From positions 1 through 64,000 of the forward strand of contig JBCCHB010000020.1 of assembly GCA_039028975.1 (NCBI GenBank): a stretch of 64,000 nt of DNA, written 5' to 3'. A program made the position numbers and the translations under genes. This DNA comes from JAHBNG01 sp039028975. Lineage in GTDB: Bacteria > Chloroflexota > Anaerolineae > Caldilineales > Caldilineaceae. Every line of letters begins with the position of its first letter. Position 1 is the first letter of the stretch. This document shows positions 43,230 through 50,491 of the stretch, piece by piece. The notes under the pieces are model-generated. The model was not told where the DNA came from and did no database searches. It was given only the letters and a program-made list of their open reading frames with translations.

Positions 43230-44582
43230 CTAGCGAACCAGACGCCGAAATGGCTCTTTCTTTAGGTCCGCAACGAGTAAGCTATCCAAGGCGTCATTCT
43301 CTAAGCCAGTTTTGATAACATTGAATGCTTCCGCCGCAGCAGTAACAGTCTGTTCAATGTCATTATTTGTATGAGCCAGGGTAGCCTTAAAGGACATATA
43401 GGTATGAATTCCACGCCGGGCCATCTCTTGAATAAAGAGAGTGGAGACCAAACGGCTATCCGCATGGGCTGGCAGGCTGAGACTGACCGCAGGATTGCTA
43501 TATAGTCCAATACAGTCGCCGTCTAAACCAGATGCACGGATGGCTTGTTTGAGGCCGCTGCGTAACTTCTCGCCGATTTTCCTGAAGTGTTCGGTGGCAT
43601 TGCGTCGCTTGAGTTCACGAATAGTTGTCAATGCCGCGGCCAGACCAATGTTGTCACTCCAATAAGAGCTAGAGATAAACATGCGGGCAGCCGGTTCCAT
43701 CACCTCTCGGGACCCGACAACTGCCCCCATGGGATAGCCGTTGGAGATCGCCTTGGCCACCACGGTCATGTCGGGCGTCACCCCAACTGCTTCTTGAATA
43801 CCACCAATGGCGTGTCGCCAACCACAGGAGACCTCATCAAAGATCAAGATGGCCTCATGCTTTTGGGCCAATGCTTTGATCCCTTCTAGATAGCCCTCGC
43901 TCGGCAGCTCTGAGCGGGCTGGTTCCATCATAATGGCGGCTACCTCGCCTTGGTGTGCATTCAATAGCTCTTCCACCATGGCCAAATCACCATAGGCAAA
44001 GGGGACGGCTGTCCCTTCTAAGGCTTTGGGTACACCAATGGGTTCAATCCCAGCAAAAGGGAACTCGCCGCTTTCTGGGTCTACGCCAAAGTTGGCCGCC
44101 TGATACCAGTCGTGCCAGCCGTGGTAACCGCAGAATAGAATTTTATCCTTACCGGTTGTCCCCCTGGCAATGCGCGCTGCTACGGCGCAGGCTTCACCAC
44201 CACCTTTCGTGTAGCGAACCATCTCAGAGCTGGGAATGGTGATATTCAATTCCTCGGCTAGTTCAAGCTCCAGCGGGCTATTGAGGGTATAGAGACTACC
44301 TCGGTCAATCTGTTCCTTAACGGCCCCATCCACCACCTCATCCGCATGGCCTAGGATAATGGCCCCCACAGCATTCACCCAATCAATATATTCATTTTCA
44401 TCTACATCAATAAAGCGAGAGCCTTTGGCGCGTTGGGCATAGATTGGGCTGACGCCATTGGCAAATTGATCGGCGCGTCGGCTGATCAGCTGAGTCCAGC
44501 CAGGAATCAGTTCCCCCGCACGTTGGTATAGCTGAAGTGATTGAGAGACGTCTGGAGAGTCGGCATTCGTATGGGTTGCCAT
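43230..44582 (-). CDS. Class III PLP aminotransferase (glutamate-1-semialdehyde aminomutase-like)
   Basis: A 450-residue class III enzyme. Conserved features are FIDVDENEYIDWVNAVGA, GHADEVV, KGGGEACAVAARIARG in the GEA(A/C)xxAxRxAR region, FDEVSCGWRH with the PLP-ring Asp, and the Schiff-base Lys in VVAKAISNGYPMGAVVG. It is most like glutamate-1-semialdehyde 2,1-aminomutase and related amine:2-oxo acid transferases. The window has no other heme genes, so a catabolic or secondary metabolic transaminase is as likely as HemL. The ATG has AAGGG about 11 nt upstream. Confidence 0.88.
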   Translation of the reverse strand: MATHTNADSPDVSQSLQLYQRAGELIPGWTQLISRRADQFANGVSPIYAQRAKGSRFIDVDENEYIDWVNAVGAIILGHADEVVDGAVKEQIDRGSLYTLNSPLELELAEELNITIPSSEMVRYTKGGGEACAVAARIARGTTGKDKILFCGYHGWHDWYQAANFGVDPESGEFPFAGIEPIGVPKALEGTAVPFAYGDLAMVEELLNAHQGEVAAIMMEPARSELPSEGYLEGIKALAQKHEAILIFDEVSCGWRHAIGGIQEAVGVTPDMTVVAKAISNGYPMGAVVGSREVMEPAARMFISSSYWSDNIGLAAALTTIRELKRRNATEHFRKIGEKLRSGLKQAIRASGLDGDCIGLYSNPAVSLSLPAHADSRLVSTLFIQEMARRGIHTYMSFKATLAHTNNDIEQTVTAAAEAFNVIKTGLENDALDSLLVADLKKEPFRRLVR

Positions 44583-44707
44583 GAGTGAAATTTCCCTTTT
44601 GGTGAAGGCTAATCCAAGAAATAAGTATCTATCAAGTTAGCGAGATTTAACAGAAAAGATGGAGAGAATTACAGAAAGCTTGCCTTAATTTTACTCGATC
44701 CGTTGAC

Positions 44708-44713
44708 TATAAT
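44708..44713 (+). promoter_or_regulatory. Consensus -10 box upstream of the 50-residue peptide gene
   Basis: A perfect TATAAT at 44708-44713; a poor -35 candidate CTTAAT (44684-44689) is 18 bp upstream. It would give a ~130-nt leader to the peptide gene starting at 44853. Confidence 0.3.
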
Positions 44714-44852
44714 GGAAGCAGAACAAATAGCCAAACGGTCACAATCAAGAGACTCTGATGGTTATCTAAAGCGTAAAGTAAGTCTAGTCAACCGACCATT
44801 CATTCTTACTCTACCTTATTTAAGAAACTCATTCAAAAAAAGGAACCCAACC

Positions 44853-45005
44853 ATGAACAACGAACTATTTTCAATTGAAGAACTGGAATCACGACACGAG
44901 ATGAAGTGGTGCTTCTGGCGCCTGCGAGCCTACCGAGTTTGCCGCCGAATCGGCTGGTGGAACTTCTGCTACTACATCTGGCGATGGGTACGCATTTGCT
45001 ACTAA
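44853..45005 (+). CDS. Small cationic Trp/Cys-rich peptide (possible ribosomal peptide precursor)
   Basis: 50 codons from ATG 44853 with AAAAAAAGGA ending 8 nt upstream; an in-frame extension to TTG 44703 has no ribosome site. Residues 1-17 are acidic and leader-like (ELFSIEELESRHEM). Residues 18-50 have no acidic residue and contain six Trp, four Tyr, seven Arg and four Cys at 20, 30, 39 and 49, spaced almost evenly. The abrupt change from acidic leader to cationic aromatic core is what a RiPP precursor or antimicrobial peptide gene looks like. A strong hairpin follows 31 nt after the stop. No modification enzyme, peptidase or exporter is next to it. I do not recognise a family. Confidence 0.6.
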   Translation: MNNELFSIEELESRHEMKWCFWRLRAYRVCRRIGWWNFCYYIWRWVRICY

Positions 45006-45309
45006 ATCTTTGAACAAATCTATATCATACAAGAAAAGGGCCGAGGCACCGCTATCACTTTGATAGTAGTGCCTCGGCCCTCTGAGTTTCATCAAGCAGA
45101 GCCATCATATGACGGCTCAATAGCAGTAGAGCGCAATTGTCATTGGCTCATATTAGATCCCAGGAATCCAATATGAGCCATCCCGGAATGCTTTCGGAGA
45201 TCCTTGGAATCCATCATGAGCCCTGTCATGTCGAGAAGTAACGACGAGAAACCTGTGCTTGATTTAAGCGGAAGATTTCTCCTCCATCGAAATGACAGTA
45301 AGTGATCGC
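45006..45309. other. 304-bp structured intergenic region
   Basis: No gene. It is packed with hairpins: the listed terminator (45037-45081), a near-perfect 20-bp palindrome GAGCCATCATATGACGGCTC (45099-45118) and TGGCTCATATT/AATATGAGCCA (45144-45180). A GTCATGTCGAG-containing segment near 45225-45300 distantly resembles the TCGAG hairpin repeats. Confidence 0.6.
45037..45081. terminator. Strong hairpin after the small peptide gene
   Basis: Two 21-nt arms (45037-45057 and 45061-45081; AGGGCCGAGGCAC...CTATCA against its inverse) pair with only two mismatches and a CTT loop. There is no long T-run, so it may terminate or may instead stabilise the message. Confidence 0.65.
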
Positions 45310-46143
45310 CTACCCTATGTAGCTTCCGTTCTGACCGTTGCCTCCATTCAATGTGTTCGCCATCCGAACGGCTGCTTCGGCTGACTTAGCGGCGGACTGC
45401 AGTGCCTTCATGGATTCTAGGGCAGACTCGCTCAACTCTTTAAATGCCTGCTCTTGGGCATTCAGATAGGATACTGGCGGCACTTTGAAACGATCATCGG
45501 TCATCAATGCATAGAGGCCCAAGTCGGTAAAGCTGATCTCAACTTCATTGATATTGCCTCGCATTTCCTCATAGGGTACCCACTCTCCGTTTGTCCCAGC
45601 GTCTGGATTCCATCCACAAATGTGCAGATTCGAAATCTGCTCTTCGTAACCGTATTGAATCTTGAGCTTGGAAGGAGAGCTCTTGGTTCCGATGGTTGTT
45701 ACTTCGGGGACATTGACTCCATGACCATTCCCGTCGCTGATCCCATTCGGTAGCCGAAGGGCTGTCAAAAAGTAGGTGGCCAGAATCTGCCGACCTGGAT
45801 TCGGCTCTGGACCAGAATATCCTTTAGCCACTGCGATACATAGTGTGTCACCACCGACTACATCAACACCATCGGCCTTTAGCTCCACATTCTTTGGCGT
45901 TGTTACGGTTATCAGACTGGTTTTGAAATCAAATGGTCGAGAGCCGCCATTCTTAATTGATGTCGTACCAGTCCGTACATCCACGGTGCCAGATTCCTCA
46001 GCCCCGCCGTTGACAAAGGCAAATTGGACGTCGCCGGTTAAAATCGGTTGCTCGTCGTTGATGTCCCATGTTAAGATGTACTGGGGTTGCTTTGTTCTTT
46101 TATTCCAACCTAATTGGCCATGTAAACTGGGGTAGCTCGACAT
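45310..46143 (-). CDS. Hypothetical protein divergent from the CHAT protease
   Basis: 277 residues with ATG at 46143 and GAGGAG about 7 nt upstream. I do not recognise the family. The first ~225 residues look beta-rich and start with a lectin- or Ig-like LTWDINDEQPILTGDVQFAFV; Trp is confined to a few positions. Residues ~228-262 form a predicted amphipathic helix (AQEQAFKELSESALESMKAL), followed by a Gly/Asn-rich end (LNGGNGQNGSYIG). No signal peptide or TM segment is visible. It is divergent from, and only 61 bp from, the TPR-CHAT gene, suggesting a shared control region and a partner or substrate relationship. Confidence 0.7.
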   Translation of the reverse strand: MSSYPSLHGQLGWNKRTKQPQYILTWDINDEQPILTGDVQFAFVNGGAEESGTVDVRTGTTSIKNGGSRPFDFKTSLITVTTPKNVELKADGVDVVGGDTLCIAVAKGYSGPEPNPGRQILATYFLTALRLPNGISDGNGHGVNVPEVTTIGTKSSPSKLKIQYGYEEQISNLHICGWNPDAGTNGEWVPYEEMRGNINEVEISFTDLGLYALMTDDRFKVPPVSYLNAQEQAFKELSESALESMKALQSAAKSAEAAVRMANTLNGGNGQNGSYIG

Positions 46144-46204
46144 TGTATTCTCCTCATTTTGGTTAAATTAATAGATAGTTAAGCGGATAGTAAATTGGGC
46201 TTGT

Positions 46205-48652
46205 ATGTCAGAATCACTTGAATTTCAATCGTTCTTTGATGAATTCTTCGATTTGATTGCATCTGGAGACTTCAATCAATGTACCTCACAATTGGCTATT
46301 CTTAGAGAGAAAAGGGACACCAATGTAGCGTACGAAAATTGGTATGCGTATTTTAATGCTATTTTGATCGCTGAAAGGGATTTGGACTGGTCACGTGCTC
46401 AACATACATTTGAGACTTTACTAGCGCGAGAAGATCTTGAACCCCTCATGAAAGGTCAGGTTCTGATTTCTCTTGGCAATTCGCACATGTTTCAAGGGCA
46501 GTGGTCTGATGCAATTCGTAGTACGAAACAAGCATTAGCCATTTTTACAGAATTACAGTTGCCTACAGAGTGCACAAAAGTGTGGATACAGATTGCGCAG
46601 GCATATAGTCAAGGGTATACGACAGGTGATTATAGTGAAGATGTCCTGAAAGATTGTTTAGAAAACTGCAATATGGCATTGTCTACTATCAGATCAGTAC
46701 AAGAGGACAAAACCACTCTTACCCTCATGACATATGCATTGATAACCCGCGGCATTGTCTTTGGTGCTTTGAAAAAGTTAGATGATGCGATTGAAAGCTT
46801 TGATGAAGTACTACAGATTTGCCAGCGCATTAATGGTGAATATTTTTCTGGATTCGCATTGGCAAACCTGGGTGAGATATTTCAATTGCACCCAGAGCGT
46901 ACGTTTGAGCAGACTATTGATACGTATCGAAATGCCTTTACCATATTTCATAAATATCAGGACACATATCAGCAATTGGATGTTACAACCAATCTGGCCT
47001 TTGCTTACGAACGAAACCAAAACTACGCTAAAGCACTAGAATATTATGAGCAAGCCATAGCCATGGTCGGCCAAGTACGTCACAAGCTCAGCTCCTATGA
47101 GTCCCGCAGTGGCTTTCTCTCAACAGTCAGCGACGTCTATGCCCGTGCCGTCCTCACAAGTCTAGAGATTGGCCGTCCCGCCGATGCCTTTGCTTATGTA
47201 GAACAGGCCTGCGCCCGTGCCTTTCTTGACGAATTACAAGCTAGTTCACTCACTGGTTCACTCACTGGTTCACTCACTGGTTCGCAAGCAAGTTTATTTG
47301 AACAGGAGGCCTCTTCTATTGAAGACTTTGTCTCTTTAGAAATCATTCAGGCCAACCTTCCCAAAGAGAGCATTCTGCTTCTCTACTTCACAACGGGTGT
47401 CATTGAAAATTTAGAGAGCCGTCACAGTAAGGATGAAAGATATCGTCGTCATCGCTTCCCACCAGAGAAGATCCTGCTCTTTACTGTTTCGTGTGATGAT
47501 TTTCAGCACTTTGAGCTAGCGATTTCACCCAATTTTATCTATCCCCAAAACTTAGAAGGGCCGGTAGAACAGCACTTCCTACGGTTTGGGATGAGGCAGT
47601 TTTTGTATACCCATCTACTTGAGCCGGTGGAAGGACTTATTCAGAATAAACAGCGTATATACATCTGCCCGCACGGACCACTCCACTACATTCCTTTTCA
47701 AGCGCTATTGGCGGACCATCGAAAAGCTGCCTCACCTGACGATATGCTAGAGGTCGTCATGGCCCCTAGTGCGACCATCCTAATGCGCCATCTCCAGCAT
47801 CCAGTTGACAACCAGGAGAGTGACGACGACCAGCCTATTAACGCCTGCCTGGCTGTAGGATTTGATGGTGTTGTGAATGAAACAACAGGCGAACTCTCCC
47901 CAAACACGGTTCCATTAGCCCATGCTGAGACCGAGGCGGCTATGATTGCTTATATTACCAAGGGTGAAGCCATGACGGGTGCGTATGAGAAAAAGGATGC
48001 TCTAATGATCAAAGCACCAGGGTACCGCTATCTGCACTTCTCTTGTCATGGTGATTTTAAGCCAGAAAACCCCATGGCGTCAGCCCTTCACATCGGTCCC
48101 GATGAAACCTTAACGGCCAAAGAAGTGATGGAGAATTTACAGCTCAATTGCCGCATAGTCACCTTAAGTGCCTGCGAAACGGGCCTCAATCGCGTCATCC
48201 GTGGAGATGAACTGTTTGGTTTTGTGCGAGCTTTTCTATACGCAGGGGCTAAGGCCATCGTGGCCACCCAATGGCGAGTGGATGAACGCACCACTCGAAT
48301 CTTTGCCGAATACTTTGTCCATCAGTTACGGGAAGGCGTAGATGTGGCCACCGCGGTCAAGGACGCTCAGTACCATTTGCGGACCTTAACCAAAGCTGAA
48401 TTGGAGAACTACTTATCCCGCTTTGATGAAGAGACAAGCCATAGTCACCTCATGAGGCTACCCCAGTACACGAAAGGCCGCACCAATTTTAACGAGACTG
48501 TCCTTCAAGAGATTGCCCCTTCTTTGGATACTCTGCTAAATGAGGCTCAGAGTGAGCAACCTATTTTGGCGGACTATCCCTTCTATTGGGCACCCTATAT
48601 CTTGATTGGTGATCCAGATCTAAAGGCCAAAGTAGAATTGGGATCCGATTGA
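46205..48652 (+). CDS. TPR-repeat CHAT-domain (caspase-like) protease
   Basis: 815 residues. Residues ~1-330 are TPR-like helical repeats (e.g. ALKKLDDAIESFDEVLQI, YAKALEYYEQAIAMV). The C-terminal ~400 residues are a CHAT domain: ICPHGPLHYIPFQALL, the catalytic His in YLHFSCHGDF, the catalytic Cys in VTLSACETGLNR, then AKAIVATQWRVDE and YPFYWAPYILIGDPD. Both dyad residues are present, so it should be an active clan-CD peptidase. CHAT proteins are used in bacterial regulated proteolysis and cell-death-like defence; the role here is inferred. A TTCACTCACTGG tandem repeat at 47245-47280 encodes a GSLT-repeat linker between the TPR region and the CHAT domain. Confidence 0.88.
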   Translation: MSESLEFQSFFDEFFDLIASGDFNQCTSQLAILREKRDTNVAYENWYAYFNAILIAERDLDWSRAQHTFETLLAREDLEPLMKGQVLISLGNSHMFQGQWSDAIRSTKQALAIFTELQLPTECTKVWIQIAQAYSQGYTTGDYSEDVLKDCLENCNMALSTIRSVQEDKTTLTLMTYALITRGIVFGALKKLDDAIESFDEVLQICQRINGEYFSGFALANLGEIFQLHPERTFEQTIDTYRNAFTIFHKYQDTYQQLDVTTNLAFAYERNQNYAKALEYYEQAIAMVGQVRHKLSSYESRSGFLSTVSDVYARAVLTSLEIGRPADAFAYVEQACARAFLDELQASSLTGSLTGSLTGSQASLFEQEASSIEDFVSLEIIQANLPKESILLLYFTTGVIENLESRHSKDERYRRHRFPPEKILLFTVSCDDFQHFELAISPNFIYPQNLEGPVEQHFLRFGMRQFLYTHLLEPVEGLIQNKQRIYICPHGPLHYIPFQALLADHRKAASPDDMLEVVMAPSATILMRHLQHPVDNQESDDDQPINACLAVGFDGVVNETTGELSPNTVPLAHAETEAAMIAYITKGEAMTGAYEKKDALMIKAPGYRYLHFSCHGDFKPENPMASALHIGPDETLTAKEVMENLQLNCRIVTLSACETGLNRVIRGDELFGFVRAFLYAGAKAIVATQWRVDERTTRIFAEYFVHQLREGVDVATAVKDAQYHLRTLTKAELENYLSRFDEETSHSHLMRLPQYTKGRTNFNETVLQEIAPSLDTLLNEAQSEQPILADYPFYWAPYILIGDPDLKAKVELGSD
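47245..47280 (+). repeat. In-frame 12-bp tandem repeat in the CHAT gene
   Basis: Three copies of TTCACTCACTGG (47245-47256, 47257-47268, 47269-47280) in frame, encoding a GSLT-type linker. Copy number changes would alter linker length by four residues. Confidence 0.85.
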
Positions 48653-48977
48653 ACATGAGAGAGGAGTACTGTCGTGAAGTCAACAGCGGCTGAACGATGG
48701 AATACCCGTACCCTAAAAGTAGCTAGCCAATAAGAGGCTCCTACTGTTGTAATTCGCCAGAAAAGTCTTGTCCAACCCACTCTGGAAAATTTCGAGAACG
48801 AGGACAGAACTCTTTTGGACATCTATAAGTGACTCTCCTGCAAAAGGGTAAATTGGCATGAATTTCGTGGAATTCTCTGACTGAAAAATCTGCGAAATCT
48901 TTGTGATCTTTGTTTCTGCAGTGGACTCATAAGTACACTTTGGTCTCGTAGAGCTTTAAACAACAGCAGGGAGAGAA
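48653..48977. other. 325-bp intergenic region behind the CHAT gene
   Basis: Convergent gap between the CHAT gene and a hypothetical gene. It holds the family-1 element B (48750-48827) and AATCTGCGAAATCTTTGTGATC (near 48888-48909). No gene is seen. Confidence 0.6.
48750..48827. repeat. MITE-like element, family 1 (copy B)
   Basis: AATTCGCCAGAAAAGTCTTGTCC at the left, CTCTGGAAAATTTCGAGAACG inside, and GGACAGAACTCTTTTGGAC-ATCTATA at the right. It is shorter than other copies (~78 bp) because the left interior is deleted. Confidence 0.75.
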
Positions 48978-49961
48978 TCACAGCCCTACGGGTTCGATGG
49001 CAAAGAGTAACCGTGGCAGCTCGACCACAGGAATTTGGTGAAAGGTAGTTTGGCCAAACGGGTCAGTGGTTTGTAGAATTGTCTCTTCCGTCGGTACCTG
49101 TAATGGGATAGCCTCAGATGGCTCGTTCAGCCCCAGGCAACCTCCAACTGATGTCTTAATTTCACAGGCCCTTTTATCCGGATAATATCTCGTTAAAAAG
49201 ATACGTGAATCTGCCATGATTGGTGCCCCATGAACGCTGGGTCTATCTACAGTAACCGTGACATCACAGACAGTTTGGTCGTAGGTGGTTGGAATAACCT
49301 CAAACCGAATCCGCAAATCCTCTTCTTTGCTCTTGTCTATCTGCAAGGTTAGCCGCTCTGCCGCTGACTCCGTTGAACACAGGCTTCTCTCACTCCAAAC
49401 TCCTGCAGGATTGCTGGATAGTTTGGCCGATGGCTTCATCGAAACGGCCGTCATTGGCTTACTTGCCATTGGATTGATAGAGTACTGAAAAGTCTGCAAG
49501 AGTTGCTCTGAGAATTCAACAATCAACCGCCTCACTTCTCCATCCCACCGCCAACTGTCCAACTGCCCAACCGTCGGCTCTTGCAAATAAGAGAAGTCAA
49601 AGGTAGGAACCTGAGTTGGAATCACGAGCGTTCCCTCCCTTTCAGCAGATAAGATGCTTTGTAATTCTTCGTAGCGCATCCTGGCATAGCTCGAACTTTG
49701 TAATGCATGGTGAACTTGGGGAAATGCCGCGGCTGCATCATCGCCATCCAACTCTACTTCGATGTAGGCATAGAGCAACTGCATTGCTTCATCGATCCAT
49801 GCAGGAACATCCCGATTTGGCGCGACCGCCTCAGAGCCATTTAGCTTCCAACTATCGGGCAGATGCCACTTTAATCTAGAATCGTGAGGTTGAGCAAAAG
49901 CCCCATCACTCACCTCTTGGACTACAGAGTCTGGATCAAATTTTCTTATGGTGTGATTCAT
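48978..49961 (-). CDS. Hypothetical protein downstream of the CHAT locus
   Basis: 327 residues from the ATG at 49961; the frame remains open to 50138 only because the family-1 MITE upstream is readable in this frame. I do not recognise a family. The N-terminal ~190 residues look mixed and include Trp-rich segments (WKLNGSEAVAPNRDV, DSWRWDGEVRRLIVEF). The C-terminal ~120 residues look like a beta-sandwich (LRIRFEVIPTTYD, VTVTVDRPSV, FGQTTFHQIPVVELPRL). No signal peptide or TM. It is convergent with the CHAT protease gene and may belong to the same locus. Confidence 0.65.
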   Translation of the reverse strand: MNHTIRKFDPDSVVQEVSDGAFAQPHDSRLKWHLPDSWKLNGSEAVAPNRDVPAWIDEAMQLLYAYIEVELDGDDAAAAFPQVHHALQSSSYARMRYEELQSILSAEREGTLVIPTQVPTFDFSYLQEPTVGQLDSWRWDGEVRRLIVEFSEQLLQTFQYSINPMASKPMTAVSMKPSAKLSSNPAGVWSERSLCSTESAAERLTLQIDKSKEEDLRIRFEVIPTTYDQTVCDVTVTVDRPSVHGAPIMADSRIFLTRYYPDKRACEIKTSVGGCLGLNEPSEAIPLQVPTEETILQTTDPFGQTTFHQIPVVELPRLLFAIEPVGL

Positions 49962-49981
49962 GGCCTGTTGACCACGCTCTG

Positions 49982-50070
49982 TAGATGGCCAGAAAATTTC
50001 TGTCCTCCTTTCTGGGATTTTCCAGAGTAGCTCGGTCAAGAGCCGGGACAAGATTTTTCTGGCAAAGTAA
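49982..50070. repeat. MITE-like element, family 1 (copy C, inverted)
   Basis: Inverted copy: TAGATGGCCAGAAAATTTCTGTCC at the left, CTTGTCCCGGCTCTTGACC (reverse complement) inside, and GGCAAAGTA at the right end. It ends 20 bp from the ATG at 49961, so its end may act in that gene's leader. Confidence 0.75.
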
Positions 50071-50249
50071 GTTACATATCGCGACGAAAAAATATGTAGA
50101 TTGTTAAAGAGCTCATTACAAACGTGCTTGAACTTCATAATCAGTCAATCGCCTTTGAATTGTATCTGTGTGCAATAGTATAGACGTAGAACAATCACAA
50201 AATCTTTCACATCAATTTTTGTATAATTTTTTATATAATCTGAATAAAC

Positions 50250-50340
50250 TATACTTCACCAGGATAGTCTAGTCCTCACCCCTGACCTATTCGCTTTGGA
50301 AAATTTTGCGAAGGGCGGACAGAATGATTCTGTATAGCCA
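50250..50340. repeat. MITE-like element, family 1 (copy D)
   Basis: Starts TATACTTCACCAGGATAGTC, has CTTTGGAAAATTTTGCGAAGGGCGGACAGAA inside (in two parts), and ends GATTCTGTATAGCCA. It is more diverged, and in direct orientation opposite to copy C 180 bp away. Confidence 0.65.
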
Positions 50341-50491
50341 GAAACATTCAAAAGTCTATAGAAACAAATCAAGTTCGGAAGTTGCGAAGGTTTACGAAGA
50401 TGAATAGAGAGGAGAATGCGCGCATCAATTATTCTGGAGAAAAACTTTTTTGCTGTGGAAAGGAGGGGTTTAATCTTTATCGATATATCAG

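Larger units (their letters stand above)
49962..50491. other. 530-bp intergenic region with two family-1 elements
   Basis: Between the hypothetical gene and the MttB-like gene. Apart from two inverted MITE-like copies (49982-50070 and 50250-50340) I see no gene; the plus-strand frames near 50382-50631 are antisense to the MttB-like gene or cross repeat sequence. Confidence 0.6.

Noticed and set aside
45310..46143. Gasdermin-like pore protein beside the CHAT protease.
   Set aside because: Length and adjacency are similar to bacterial gasdermin loci, but there is no N-terminal Cys lipidation motif or recognisable gasdermin core; the sequence looks like a beta-sandwich with an amphipathic tail.
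46205..48652. A type III-E CRISPR (TPR-CHAT/Csx29) association.
   Set aside because: No CRISPR array, Cas7-like or other cas gene is present in the window, and the tandem repeats nearby are not spaced like spacers.
49962..50138. An N-terminal extension of the hypothetical protein to 50138.
   Set aside because: It is the readable frame of MITE copy C and has no ribosome site. The ATG at 49961 starts new, non-repeat sequence.
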